From assembly GCA_017441295.1 (NCBI GenBank), contig JAFRYA010000014.1, positions 1 to 53,186 on the forward strand: 53,186 nt of DNA. The letters are read 5' to 3'. Every line of letters begins with the position of its first letter. Within the stretch, counting starts at the first letter, position 1. Positions 36,801-44,543 of the stretch are shown here, piece by piece. This stretch comes from Lachnospiraceae bacterium (GTDB taxonomy: Bacteria; Bacillota; Clostridia; Lachnospirales; Lachnospiraceae). The notes below the pieces were generated by a model that saw nothing but the letters and a program-made list of their open reading frames with translations, was not told the origin of the DNA and made no database searches. A program made the translations under genes and the position numbers.

Positions 36801-37276
36801 TCGGCGCAGCTCTCAAGAAGGTTGGCAGCAACAATCTTCTTGTTGAAAACGTTGGATATCTGAACGATACTACCATACAGAAGCTTATTGACGCTCTGGA
36901 TCAGGGTGTGGAGACAGGCATTATTGTTCTGGAAGGCAACCAGCTGGCCATGGACAATATCGTCAGCAACTTCCCTGAAATCGAAAAGTATTTCGTCAAC
37001 AGGATCAATGTTGAAGAGCTCTCCATTTCACAGTGGGCCGACCTGGCATGCAACTATGCCGGCGGACTTGGCTACAGCATTGATGAGATGGCACTGCTGG
37101 CGCTGCATGCCAAGATTGACGAGATGAATGTTCCGACCGCCAGATTCAGCTTTGACAATGTTAAAGACCTGATTGACGAAGCGATCGAGCGCGCTGAAAA
37201 GAGGAATTCAGGCAGGCTGTTCTCTGCCTTTTCAAAGAAAAACAGCAACGTACTTACTGAATCGGATTTTATCTAA
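33803..37276 (+). CDS. Giant acidic protein: TPR N-terminus, long Glu-rich linker, C-terminal P-loop ATPase
   Basis: The ATG at 33803 has GGAG 8 bases upstream and follows the recR stop by one base, giving 1157 residues. About residues 1-215 are TPR-like helices (IADSYDKLGRYDLAKETLLYAYE). About 215-920 are dominated by Glu and Asp runs and are surely disordered, interrupted by a conserved-looking island near 420-560 (WVGLYGSTAAKLGIGTALL, EGQMTIDELFEAY). The last ~210 residues form an AAA-like domain with Walker A GDAKSGKT (959-966) and a NLLVENVGYLND segment where Walker B is expected. It is co-transcribed with recR and followed by transketolase. I do not know its function; the C-terminal ATPase resembles chaperone-type AAA modules such as those of CbbX or EccA proteins. 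Confidence 0.8.
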   Translation: MDKQVYREILNEIKNDYEIGNYDGVIRSAQEIDVEKIRETAILEMIADSYDKLGRYDLAKETLLYAYERTPFGRKMAYNLCLLCIKLDDLDNAVRFYQDFCKMAPRDSDRYILKYLIGKAGGVPVKELIKVLEQYVSENMDEKWQYELARLYHEEGREDDCVRACDDIILWFANGDYVKKALELKFMHRSLTPSQQEKYEEIMREFSDEPARPTREEAEESRKLDTDAEVFASEFLGVEPEIEQPYIEEETFEPDFNIDYDSDYDMDYDGSEIEAQIGRNVTETGRIMAEIAKEQTAEIPAEDNEEVVEETEEFAEEVKRATNDGPAEIDETVFRASDSAELLAALAAIENGDIEDVTEEEEEEFEEEFEDVFGEEAEPDEEPFEEAEEEVEEPEEIVEEISESDKKWVGLYGSTAAKLGIGTALLSSMAGSVVKPSFKTEEPDGKTVISYYAAPRILENVDISNIPLEGEEDGQIGINLDMLSDNKEEIEGQMTIDELFEAYSRIIEDNKEQVAQIEANRLKAIQDEVNRTMVARPLFNIDDNIKLDKRYLDEEDLKALGYDTEEAPEEAGEPEEEFAEDAEEFEEELTEEPEESEEDFEEDFDDDFEEEFGEEPEEAEEAIEEVEDSFEESFEDAEEELVEEVIEDLDEEPIDIEDDFEDLEDYIEELDSVPDEEFIEEPETFDDIIPEEEYIDEPVEEIETEGFDETDIVEEEYIDDADSAIARFEESLGTDTEFSEEAEMGLDELGDTLFGMMSGVAAIEAVAADAAEEPAEVVEEAAEVIEEPEAAESDPVEAAIEAAAARLTGAFTNLGSDEIDDEDELRAELEREGMEEEFDEVIEADFTPVPEPEQAEEIVEEPAEESEETAEEPEEEPAEISEEKPADEPEETPAEDVKESETEEPEVPEEPKLSDELRKELKEHLLVDGMEDNIAQVLDSLISRKNAGDTTGGNLLITGDAKSGKTYLAIALIKEVAKQTGKHDVKLARVDAEKLNNADIGAALKKVGSNNLLVENVGYLNDTTIQKLIDALDQGVETGIIVLEGNQLAMDNIVSNFPEIEKYFVNRINVEELSISQWADLACNYAGGLGYSIDEMALLALHAKIDEMNVPTARFSFDNVKDLIDEAIERAEKRNSGRLFSAFSKKNSNVLTESDFI

Positions 37277-37288
37277 AGAGGGAGAAAA

Positions 37289-38119
37289 ATGGACACAGCA
37301 GAGCTTAAAAGAATAGCAAATGAAGTTCGCAAAAACATTGTTACATCCGTTCACGCAGCTAAGTCAGGACACCCGGGCGGTTCTCTGTCATCAGCAGATA
37401 TACTGACATATCTGTATTATGTAGAGATGCGCGGCCTGGACCCTAAGGATCCTAAGAATCCTGACCGCGACCGTTTCGTACTTTCCAAGGGCCATGCGGC
37501 ACCTGTACTGTACGGCACACTGGCGGAGAAAGGTTATTTCCCGAAGGAAGACCTGGTCACGCTGAGACACATCGGATCGCATCTGCAGGGACATCCTGAC
37601 ATGAACCTGACACCGGGCGTTGATATGTCTACCGGTTCACTCGGACAGGGCATCTCCACCGCTGTAGGCATGGCATTGGCCGGCAAGATGGACGGCAAGG
37701 ATTACAGAGTTTATACTCTGCTCGGAGATGGTGAAATCCAGGAAGGACAGGTATGGGAAGCATGCATGTTCGCCGGACACCGAAAACTGGACAACCTGGT
37801 CGTCATAGTTGACCTGAATGGCCTCCAGATTGACGGAGAGATTGCTAAGGTCTGCTCTCCATTCCCGGTAGATGAGAAGTTCATGTCATTCAATTTTAAT
37901 GTCATCCACGCGGATGCCCATGATTTTGATTCTCTGGCCAAGGCTTTCGCTGAGGCTCGTGAGACCAAAGGAATGCCTACGGCCATCATCGCCAAGAGCG
38001 TTAAGGGCAAGGGCGTGTCATTCATGGAAAACAATGCTGACTGGCACGGCAAGGCTCCAAATGATGAGCAGTTCATGACAGCCATGAAAGACTTGGAAGA
38101 AATCGGAAAAGGATTGTAA
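37289..38119 (+). CDS. Transketolase, N-terminal (thiamine diphosphate) subunit
   Basis: This 276-residue half contains the ThDP-binding region GDGEIQEGQVWEACMFAGHRKLDNLVVIVDLNGLQIDG and the VTSVHAAKSGHPGGSLSSADIL start. It catalyses two-carbon transfer in the non-oxidative pentose phosphate pathway together with the next gene's product. GAGGGAG precedes the ATG. The split arrangement is normal in many Clostridia. Confidence 0.95.
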   Translation: MDTAELKRIANEVRKNIVTSVHAAKSGHPGGSLSSADILTYLYYVEMRGLDPKDPKNPDRDRFVLSKGHAAPVLYGTLAEKGYFPKEDLVTLRHIGSHLQGHPDMNLTPGVDMSTGSLGQGISTAVGMALAGKMDGKDYRVYTLLGDGEIQEGQVWEACMFAGHRKLDNLVVIVDLNGLQIDGEIAKVCSPFPVDEKFMSFNFNVIHADAHDFDSLAKAFAEARETKGMPTAIIAKSVKGKGVSFMENNADWHGKAPNDEQFMTAMKDLEEIGKGL

Positions 38120-38132
38120 GAAGGAGCGGGTT

Positions 38133-39089
38133 ATGGCAGTAAAATATGATTTATCAGGTGAGAAAAAAATCGCGACCAGAGAGAGCTACGGCAATGCTCT
38201 GGTAGAGCTCGGACAAGAGCATGAGGATCTGGTAGTTCTGGATGCCGACCTGGCAGGAGCAACCAAGACCGGCACGTTTAAGAAAGCATTTCCGGACCGT
38301 CACATTGACTGCGGTATTGCTGAAGCGAACATGATGGGCATTGCAGCCGGACTCGCCACATGCGGCAAGGTTCCTTTTGCTTCATCATTCGCAATGTTTG
38401 CAACAGGCAGAGCGTTCGAACAGGTGCGCAACACAATAGCCCACGGAGAGCTGAATGTTAAAGTGGCAGCCAGCCACGCAGGCATTTCAGTTGGTGAAGA
38501 CGGCGCAACACATCAGTGCTGCGAAGATATCGCCCTGATGAGGGTTATCCCTAACATGGTAGTTATCAATCCATGCGACGATGTTGAAGCGCAAGCAGCC
38601 GTCAAGGCAGCATATGAATACGTAGGACCTATGTACCTGCGTTTCGGCCGCCTTGCAGTACCTGTTCTCAACGACCCTGAAACATATAGATTTGAGTTGG
38701 GCAAAGGCATTGTCATGAGAGACGGCAGTGACCTGACCATCATAGCAACAGGCCTCGAAGTATATGAATCCCTGGTTGCCGCTGAGAAGCTGGCAGCTGA
38801 GGGCATCAATGCCGAGGTCATCAACATTCACACAATTAAGCCGATCGATAAAGAGCTGATCCGGAGCAGCGCGGCCAAGACAGGCAAGGTTGTCACTGTA
38901 GAAGAACATTCCGTTATCGGAGGATTATACAGTGCAGTCTGCGAGACACTGGCTGAGAAGAATCCGGTCAGGGTTTTGGCTATCGGCGTACAGGATGAAT
39001 TCGGCCATTCAGGACCTGCAAAGGACCTGCTCAAAGAATTCGGACTTGACAGCGAAGGTATTTATAAGAAAATTAAAGAAATCCTTTAA
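38133..39089 (+). CDS. Transketolase, C-terminal subunit
   Basis: This 318-residue partner starts 13 bases after the N-terminal subunit with AAGGAG upstream. It has the pyrimidine-binding region (CGIAEANMMGIAAGLATCG, ASSFAMFATGRAFEQVRN) and the C-terminal domain (VVTVEEHSVIGGLYSAVCETLAEK). The protein spans the Pyr and C-terminal domains of transketolase and also resembles the C-terminal part of DXP synthase, but the adjacent N-half supports transketolase. Confidence 0.94.
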   Translation: MAVKYDLSGEKKIATRESYGNALVELGQEHEDLVVLDADLAGATKTGTFKKAFPDRHIDCGIAEANMMGIAAGLATCGKVPFASSFAMFATGRAFEQVRNTIAHGELNVKVAASHAGISVGEDGATHQCCEDIALMRVIPNMVVINPCDDVEAQAAVKAAYEYVGPMYLRFGRLAVPVLNDPETYRFELGKGIVMRDGSDLTIIATGLEVYESLVAAEKLAAEGINAEVINIHTIKPIDKELIRSSAAKTGKVVTVEEHSVIGGLYSAVCETLAEKNPVRVLAIGVQDEFGHSGPAKDLLKEFGLDSEGIYKKIKEIL

Positions 39090-39115
39090 GCAGTATTACA
39101 AAGGAGGAAGAGCGA

Positions 39116-39475
39116 ATGAGGGAATCAGGTGAAATGTACCTTGAAACCATTCTGGTACTCGGAAAAAAGAAAAACACTGTCAGGGCTATTGACATTGTTG
39201 AAGAGATGCAGGTTTCCAAGCCATCAGTGAGCAAAGCACTGGGAAGGCTCAAGAAAGAGGAATGTGTAATAGTCGATGCGGACGGTCACATCGCATTTAC
39301 AGAAAAAGGCAGGAAGATTGCAGAAAAGATATATGAAAGACATAACGTCCTGTCCCAGATCCTGATCAGACTAGGAGTAGACGAAGAAACAGCTGTCGAG
39401 GATGCATGCAAGATAGAACATGACATCAGTGACAAAACATTTGAGATAATCAAAAAGCACATAAAAGAAAACTAA
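39116..39475 (+). CDS. DtxR/MntR family metal-dependent transcriptional regulator
   Basis: This 119-residue protein has an N-terminal winged helix (MYLETILVL...IDIVEEMQVSKPSVSKALGRLKKEECVIVDADGHIAFTEKG) and the short metal-binding dimerisation domain (RHNVLSQILIRLGVDEETAVEDACKIEHDISD), with Glu/His ligands in the expected order and no SH3-like third domain, as in MntR. The metal is probably Mn or Fe. It follows transketolase by 26 bases with AGGAGG upstream and may be cotranscribed. No target operator is evident in the window. Confidence 0.9.
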   Translation: MRESGEMYLETILVLGKKKNTVRAIDIVEEMQVSKPSVSKALGRLKKEECVIVDADGHIAFTEKGRKIAEKIYERHNVLSQILIRLGVDEETAVEDACKIEHDISDKTFEIIKKHIKEN

Positions 39476-39482
39476 GAAAAAG

Positions 39483-39515
39483 CTGCCGCGCATTAAGCGC
39501 GGCAGTTCTTTTATT
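39483..39515. terminator. Bidirectional terminator between convergent genes
   Basis: A 9-bp stem CTGCCGCGC / GCGCGGCAG with a 5-base loop has T-rich flanks on both strands. Confidence 0.85.
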
Positions 39516-40686
39516 CAACAGTATAAACATCTGAAACCGTGAATGCTTTCTCGGAAATCTCATTTCCGATGCCCGGCAGGTCCGGAATCTCCAGATAGCT
39601 CCTTACCGGTACCGGATTGTATTTGGTAAGGGCGATGAAGCCTTCTGTATTCGTATTAACATTATATTCGTGGATAGTGAAGCTCGGGATCGCCGCCTCC
39701 AGCTGAATGGACGCTGAGGCGATCAGCGGGCTGCCGCATACGTGGATCTGCACTCCGACCTCATACAGTTCGGCCATGTCGCAGATCTTTTTAACTTCCG
39801 TGAATCCGCCGCTGGTTCCGAGGTCAGGCTGGATAACCTGGATGGACTGCTTCTCAAAATGCTCCTTGTACTGGCCTCTGGAGAATATTCTCTCGCCGCT
39901 GGCCACAGGGATGCCGCATCCTTCATATACTGCCCTCAGCAGGTCTGCGCGCGGGGTAACCGGCTCCTCGTAATACATGATGCCGTATTCCTTGACAGCA
40001 TTGCCCATCTGGATTGCTGACTGCACGTCAGAAATGCAGTGGTTTTCCAGAATAATATCGCCGTCTGGGCCCAGCTGCTTACGGACTGCTGCCACACGGT
40101 CCTTAACCAGCTTGAGGTGCGCGTTTCCGAAGCTGAATGTCTGATCATTGACCGGACGACGCCTGCCCAGGCTGTCATAAACCATGAAGTTCAGTTTGAC
40201 CGCGTCGAAGCCGTCCTCCATGGCCAGAGCTGTATATCTGGCGTATTCATCCGGGAATTTGCCCGGTCCGCGATCGCTCCCGTAGCCGTTCTGCAGCTGG
40301 CTGGCGTAGGCGTGCAGTCTGTCATTGCATTTGCCTCCCAGAAGCTCGTAAACGGGCATATTCAGGGCTTTTCCTTTAATATCCCATATCGCTATGTCTA
40401 TGGCGCTGATCGCGCCAAATACGACAGGTCCGCCGCCTCTGGCCCAGAAAATAGTGCTGTAAAGCTTTTTCCAGATGACCTCGTGCTCCATCGGGTTCAT
40501 ACCGATAATGAGCGGTGCCATCTCCCTGATCATTCCGCAGGCTGCCTCGGAAATGTTTCCGAAACCCAGAGCTGCCTCGCCGTCTCCGTAAATTCCCTCG
40601 TCCGTGTAAATTCTGCATAATACGGGGCGGTCTCCGAACAAGCTGACTTTGTGCGCATGCAAAATATCAACTTTTGTAATCTTCAT
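39511..40686 (-). CDS. Mandelate racemase/muconate lactonizing enzyme family (acid-sugar dehydratase-like)
   Basis: This 391-residue enolase-superfamily enzyme abstracts a proton alpha to a carboxylate. Visible catalytic-site elements are K164-x-N166 (AVKLNF), the metal ligands E214 (ILENH), E240/E241 (YYEEPV) and E265 (ASGERIF), D288 (IQPDLG) and the general base H315 (IHVCG). The overall pattern is closest to galactonate- or mannonate-dehydratase-like members, so a sugar-acid dehydratase is likely, with no firm substrate. GAGGAGG precedes the ATG. It is the last gene of a minus-strand run with AlaX and the rhodanese lipoprotein. Confidence 0.87.
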   Translation of the reverse strand: MKITKVDILHAHKVSLFGDRPVLCRIYTDEGIYGDGEAALGFGNISEAACGMIREMAPLIIGMNPMEHEVIWKKLYSTIFWARGGGPVVFGAISAIDIAIWDIKGKALNMPVYELLGGKCNDRLHAYASQLQNGYGSDRGPGKFPDEYARYTALAMEDGFDAVKLNFMVYDSLGRRRPVNDQTFSFGNAHLKLVKDRVAAVRKQLGPDGDIILENHCISDVQSAIQMGNAVKEYGIMYYEEPVTPRADLLRAVYEGCGIPVASGERIFSRGQYKEHFEKQSIQVIQPDLGTSGGFTEVKKICDMAELYEVGVQIHVCGSPLIASASIQLEAAIPSFTIHEYNVNTNTEGFIALTKYNPVPVRSYLEIPDLPGIGNEISEKAFTVSDVYTVE

Positions 40687-40699
40687 TTGAGAACCTCCT

Positions 40700-41857
40700 C
40701 TATTTTAACTGTGAAAAGTAACTCCTGATCTCTTCCTCAGACGCGTTCAGCGTGCCCTGAGCGAATCCGCCCTTACCGCCGCCTCTGCCGCCTAGCGCGG
40801 CGTTCATTTCCTTAACAAACGCTGAAACATCCGCGCCTTTATTAATAACCGAATATCTATATGATGAGCCTTCAGACACCTGTGTCAGAACAACTGTGAA
40901 TCCCTTGCAGGAATCAGATATCATATCCGCAAGGCGTCTTCCCTGATCAGCGTTCATCCAATCGCTGATGATCAGCACGTCTTCCTGACCTGCCAGAGAC
41001 TCAGTCCACATCTTAAAGAAATGGTCTTCCATGGCCAGCCCGTCAGCCTTCAGCTTCACATATTCTGAGAGCTGCTTCTCTACTACCTTAGGGGTCTTGT
41101 CTTCTTTGGTACTGAGCAGTACGGCGACTGCCTTGTTTGCGTCATAGTTCATCGACAGGAAGTCCATAGCCCTCCTGCCGCAGTAGAGTTCGAGTCTCGT
41201 GCCTTCATGGAAATTGTGCGCGCTGGTGAGCTTTACCAGGCCAATTTCGCCGCTGAATGCCACATGGGTTCCGCAGCACGCGCATGTGTCTGCTCCCGGG
41301 AAGCGCGCAATGCGCACGTCTCCAGTGAGTTCTTTCTTGCTCCTGTAATCCAGCTCAGCGAGCTCCTCCGGTGTCGGCCAGAGCACTTCGAAAGCATGAT
41401 TCTCCCAGATATATCTGTTCGCCTGCCTCTCAATTTCCTGCGCCTGCTCGTAAGAAATGCGCGTATTGTAATCAATCGTTACCACGTCGTCGCCCATGTG
41501 GAAGCCGACATTGTCGCATCCGAATGCGCTGCAGATCATGCCGCTCACTATATGCTCGCCGGAATGCTGCTGCATGTGATCGAACCTGCGTTCCCAGTCA
41601 ATGCAGCCGTGAACCTGAATGCCTTCAGGGACAGCCTCTGACAATGTGTGCCAGATTTCATCTCCCTGCTCATGTACGTCCGTTACCTGAATACTCCTGC
41701 CATCCGACAGCATCAGTGTGCCGTGGTCTGCCGGCTGTCCGCCACCCTCTGGATAAAAAGCAGTCCTGTCAAAGCAGGCCTTATTTCCTGAAACAGCGGT
41801 CACAACCGCGTCAAAATCCTTAATATATGCGTCTTTGTAATATAGCTTTTCTGTCAT
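40700..41857 (-). CDS. Alanyl-tRNA editing protein AlaX-L with DHHA1 domain
   Basis: AlaX hydrolyses Ser- and Gly-tRNA(Ala) in trans. The protein has the AlaRS-like editing core with HSGEH and CACCGTHV zinc ligands, FYPEGGGQPADHG near the N-terminus, and a C-terminal DHHA1 domain ending GGRGGGKGGFAQG. Start is ATG 41857, which overlaps the rhodanese stop (ATGA), giving 385 residues; the earlier ATG at 41878 lies inside the upstream gene. No aminoacylation domain is present, so it is not a truncated AlaRS. Confidence 0.92.
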   Translation of the reverse strand: MTEKLYYKDAYIKDFDAVVTAVSGNKACFDRTAFYPEGGGQPADHGTLMLSDGRSIQVTDVHEQGDEIWHTLSEAVPEGIQVHGCIDWERRFDHMQQHSGEHIVSGMICSAFGCDNVGFHMGDDVVTIDYNTRISYEQAQEIERQANRYIWENHAFEVLWPTPEELAELDYRSKKELTGDVRIARFPGADTCACCGTHVAFSGEIGLVKLTSAHNFHEGTRLELYCGRRAMDFLSMNYDANKAVAVLLSTKEDKTPKVVEKQLSEYVKLKADGLAMEDHFFKMWTESLAGQEDVLIISDWMNADQGRRLADMISDSCKGFTVVLTQVSEGSSYRYSVINKGADVSAFVKEMNAALGGRGGGKGGFAQGTLNASEEEIRSYFSQLK

Positions 41858-42264
41858 TTCTCTATGTCGTACGGCCATGTGTTAATGCCGCCAAATTCCT
41901 TTACATTTGTGTATCCAAGCGTTACCAGAACATCCGAGGCCTTCTTGCTGCGGTTGCCGCTCCTGCAGTATACGAGGATCAGCTGGCCCTTGTCAGGAAG
42001 CTCTGCCTCAGCGCGCTCAGCTACTTCGTAATCAGGTATCAGCACTGCCCCCGGGATGTGGCCTTCCGCGAATTCCTCATCTGTGCGGACGTCCAGAATA
42101 ATATAGCCGCTCTCGTTGTCCATTAAACGTTTGGCCTCTTCCTGGCTGATCTGCTGATAGCCTGCCGCCTCATCTGCAGTAGTTGTTTCTGTTTCATCGG
42201 ACGAACATCCTGCCAGAATCGCCAGCGCCGCCAGAACCAGAAGCATTGAAATAATCTTTTTCAT
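41854..42264 (-). CDS. Rhodanese-domain lipoprotein
   Basis: From ATG 42264 (AAGGAGAAACAG upstream) the 136-residue product has a lipoprotein signal peptide with lipobox LAGC (MKKIISMLLVLAALAILAGC), a Thr-rich spacer and a single rhodanese domain with active-site loop CRSGNRS. It is anchored outside the membrane and probably handles sulfane sulfur or redox thiols. It sits between the tyrosine phosphatase and AlaX, overlapping AlaX by 4 bases. Confidence 0.9.
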   Translation of the reverse strand: MKKIISMLLVLAALAILAGCSSDETETTTADEAAGYQQISQEEAKRLMDNESGYIILDVRTDEEFAEGHIPGAVLIPDYEVAERAEAELPDKGQLILVYCRSGNRSKKASDVLVTLGYTNVKEFGGINTWPYDIEK

Positions 42265-42274
42265 CTGTTTCTCC

Positions 42275-43063
42275 TTATTCCAGGGTAGCATTCCTGAACT
42301 CATCCCTGAGCTCGTCAGAAATATCCAGCTGATTTCTCAGGAAGTCCTCAACTGAGCCATAGTCATTGATGATCGTATCGTACAGGTGCTTGATGTATGA
42401 CGGGTCGGCTTTGAACCTGTCGTAGAAGTCCTTGCCTGCCCTGTAGCTTCTCTTCTTGAAAAGGAGCTTAAAGAACCATTTCAGAGCCCTGCTGTACCAG
42501 AAAGGCGTAGCGCAGTAATCTGCCACAATATCCACCCGGCTGACACCCAGCAGGCTTAATGTAAGCAGCGCGATCAGACCGGTGCGGTCCTTGCCCAGAA
42601 AGCAATGGAACAGTACAGACCCGTCCATATCCCTCGCGTCAATGATCGTGTGCATGATCTTTTTGATCTGCTCCACGGAGCCCGAAGACTGAACGAAGCG
42701 GGCATACTGGTCGATCAGCTTGGGCGCTTTGGCCAGCTTCTGAGCCATGGTTTCTTCCTTCATTTCAGTCTGGTCGGTTGATTTAACGATGCTGCCTGAC
42801 GGGCCGTCATCAATGGAAATCAGGTGCAATGTCACGCCCGGCATAGGTGTGTCAGGCTGCTCGCGCTGTTCCTTAGGCGATCTGAGGTCGATAACCATCT
42901 TCAGCTTATACTGATTAGTAAGTATATCGATATCCCCCGGTGTCAGATTGGAGATGCCGTCTCCGCGCAGGATGCGGCATGGCTTAACAGTCCTTCCGTC
43001 CATTGTTTTAATTCCACCGAGATCACGTATATTTCTGGCGGTTTTAAGTTTTATATTTTCCAT
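42275..43063 (-). CDS. Tyrosine-protein phosphatase (Iphp/DUF-type dual-specificity family)
   Basis: This 262-residue protein has the start NIRDLGGIKTMDGRTVKPCRILRG typical of bacterial IphP-like phosphatases and the P-loop H153-C154-x5-R160 (HCFLGKDRTG). IDLRSPKEQ forms the conserved strand before the general acid region. It is cytoplasmic, with substrates (phosphotyrosine protein or phosphoinositide-like) unknown. It overlaps the kptA end by 20 bases. Confidence 0.9.
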   Translation of the reverse strand: MENIKLKTARNIRDLGGIKTMDGRTVKPCRILRGDGISNLTPGDIDILTNQYKLKMVIDLRSPKEQREQPDTPMPGVTLHLISIDDGPSGSIVKSTDQTEMKEETMAQKLAKAPKLIDQYARFVQSSGSVEQIKKIMHTIIDARDMDGSVLFHCFLGKDRTGLIALLTLSLLGVSRVDIVADYCATPFWYSRALKWFFKLLFKKRSYRAGKDFYDRFKADPSYIKHLYDTIINDYGSVEDFLRNQLDISDELRDEFRNATLE

Positions 43064-43610
43064 TATAATCCTCTATTGTTTTTTCCATTAAAAACTGATT
43101 TGGAACCGATTTGGTCAGCCAAACGCCATTTGTTGATTTGTAAAAATGATAACCTAAAGCATACATCTTTTTGCAGTCAACCATATAAACGACGGGTTTT
43201 CCATGACGTTTGCCAACTTTAATTGCAGTTTCTATATTATCTGAAAGGTGAACGTATAGCCTAGATTTCGGTATAAGCCCCATAACATCTATAGATGGCA
43301 CATATTTCTCTCCTGTTCCATGATAAAGAATATCAGGAGGCACAAATTCCTTCAGTTCAACATCAACAGGTACTGAATGTCCTTGGTTAGCACGTATAAG
43401 TGTTTTATTTTCATTAAAGGAATAGCGCTGCTTTTCGTCTGCTTCTACAATATGCTCCAGCAATTTCATATTAAAAGGCACTTTGTTGTTTATTCCTTCA
43501 ACCAGATCATGAACATCTGCCCATCCATGTTCATCTAAAACAATATTAATTTCTTCGGGTTTATGCCTTAAAATAAAGGCAATATATTTGCTGATATCTT
43601 TTTCTTTCAT
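43044..43610 (-). CDS. kptA: RNA 2'-phosphotransferase KptA/Tpt1 family
   Basis: The enzyme removes an internal 2'-phosphate from RNA, or acts as an NAD-dependent ADP-ribosyltransferase on RNA ends. The 188-residue protein has family motifs in order: YIAFILRHKPE, HGWADV, IRANQGHSV, LYHGTGEKY, HLSDNIETAIKVGKRHG. AT content and A/T-ending codons are clearly higher than in flanking genes, which suggests horizontal acquisition. Bacteria generally lack the splicing that generates 2'-phosphates, so its physiological role is open. It runs directly into the tyrosine phosphatase. Confidence 0.93.
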   Translation of the reverse strand: MKEKDISKYIAFILRHKPEEINIVLDEHGWADVHDLVEGINNKVPFNMKLLEHIVEADEKQRYSFNENKTLIRANQGHSVPVDVELKEFVPPDILYHGTGEKYVPSIDVMGLIPKSRLYVHLSDNIETAIKVGKRHGKPVVYMVDCKKMYALGYHFYKSTNGVWLTKSVPNQFLMEKTIEDYNGKYKT

Positions 43611-43671
43611 TGACTTAACTAAAAATCTTTTTGTGCTTAAAAAACAAATGAAAATTCCAGCCCCTTATTGG

Positions 43672-43977
43672 TTATTCCTCTATCGCCTCCAGATAAAAGC
43701 TGACCGGTCTGAAACCGTCATTGCATGAAATCATGGCGGAGTGCGGATTCTTCATCCATCCGTCATAGAAGTCTCCGCCGCCATGTGCCAGTGTCATGAC
43801 GAAAGGTGATATGCTGCCCCACGCGCTGTCACAGAACCCTTCAGGCTTCTGCCAGTCCTCTGATACGAATGTCTGTCCTTCCTGCATATCGCAGGCATGC
43901 TCTATCGGATTCTCGTACTTCTCCATAAGGTCAGGATAGGACGCGACCCTCATGACAGTGATCTTTACCTTTTTCAT
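43672..43977 (-). CDS. TIGR04076-like small protein
   Basis: This 101-residue protein resembles the TIGR04076 family: KKVKITVMRVASYPDL at the start, HACDMQEGQTFVSEDWQKPEGFCDSAWGSI in the centre with two cysteines, and a closing DGFRPVSFYLEAIE. The function is unknown. It overlaps the upstream PNPOx-like gene by 4 bases, so the two are translationally coupled. Confidence 0.8.
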   Translation of the reverse strand: MKKVKITVMRVASYPDLMEKYENPIEHACDMQEGQTFVSEDWQKPEGFCDSAWGSISPFVMTLAHGGGDFYDGWMKNPHSAMISCNDGFRPVSFYLEAIEE

Positions 43978-44450
43978 GACTCATTTACCACCTTGCCGCA
44001 AATGTTTTCCGGGATCAGCTCCATACAGAGCGTTCCGGCGCTGAAATGCTTGATTTCATTCTCTATATATTCAGAATCTGAAGTGTATTTATAGCTGAGA
44101 GCACGCGATATTTCCACAATTCTGTCCGGATCATCTATGAAGCTGATGCGGCCGAAAATGATAACGCTTTTGATATTCAGCGCCCATTCGCCCTTACGCC
44201 TGAATCCCTCATCGTAAACGCAGAAAGAAACCTTGTTATCTCTCTTCAGGGCGTCAATTTTATGGCCTTTCCTGCCTCCATGGAAATAGATGTGGCCGCT
44301 CGCCTCGTCAAATAGGAAATTCATCGGCATGCCATATGGATATCCGTTATCACCCAGCACGGAAAGGACACCCCTGGGGGCCTCCTTCAGTACCTTTACG
44401 CATTCCTCACGGCTGATTTCCTGTTTTACTCTGGTTAACTTTCTAAACAT
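43974..44450 (-). CDS. Pyridoxamine 5'-phosphate oxidase family flavin-binding protein
   Basis: From ATG 44450 the product is 158 residues. MFRKLTRVKQEISREECVKVLKEAPRGVLSVLGDNGYPYGMPMNF and YFHGGRKGHKIDALKRDNKVSFCVYDE match small FMN-binding split-barrel proteins annotated as PNPOx-like. Members act as flavin reductases or nitroimidazole-resistance (NimA-like) proteins. No Shine-Dalgarno is present: a TATAAT element ends 6 bases before the ATG, so the mRNA could be leaderless. Confidence 0.85.
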   Translation of the reverse strand: MFRKLTRVKQEISREECVKVLKEAPRGVLSVLGDNGYPYGMPMNFLFDEASGHIYFHGGRKGHKIDALKRDNKVSFCVYDEGFRRKGEWALNIKSVIIFGRISFIDDPDRIVEISRALSYKYTSDSEYIENEIKHFSAGTLCMELIPENICGKVVNES

Positions 44451-44456
44451 AGTTTT

Positions 44457-44462
44457 ATTATA
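44457..44462 (-). promoter_or_regulatory. -10 element of a possibly leaderless gene
   Basis: Minus-strand TATAAT lies with only six bases between it and the ATG of the PNPOx-like gene. No good -35 hexamer is visible. Confidence 0.4.
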
Positions 44463-44477
44463 CACAAAACTGCACAT

Positions 44478-44505
44478 AAAAACAGTCCGGCTTTACGCCA
44501 GACTG
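44478..44505 (-). terminator. Terminator of trpB2
   Basis: Minus-strand CAGTCTGGC / GCCGGACTG (one G-U) with a 5-base loop followed by TTTTTA. Confidence 0.75.
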
Positions 44506-44543
44506 CCTTTATTAGAACTTTTCGGAGGATTGTAAACTATTAA

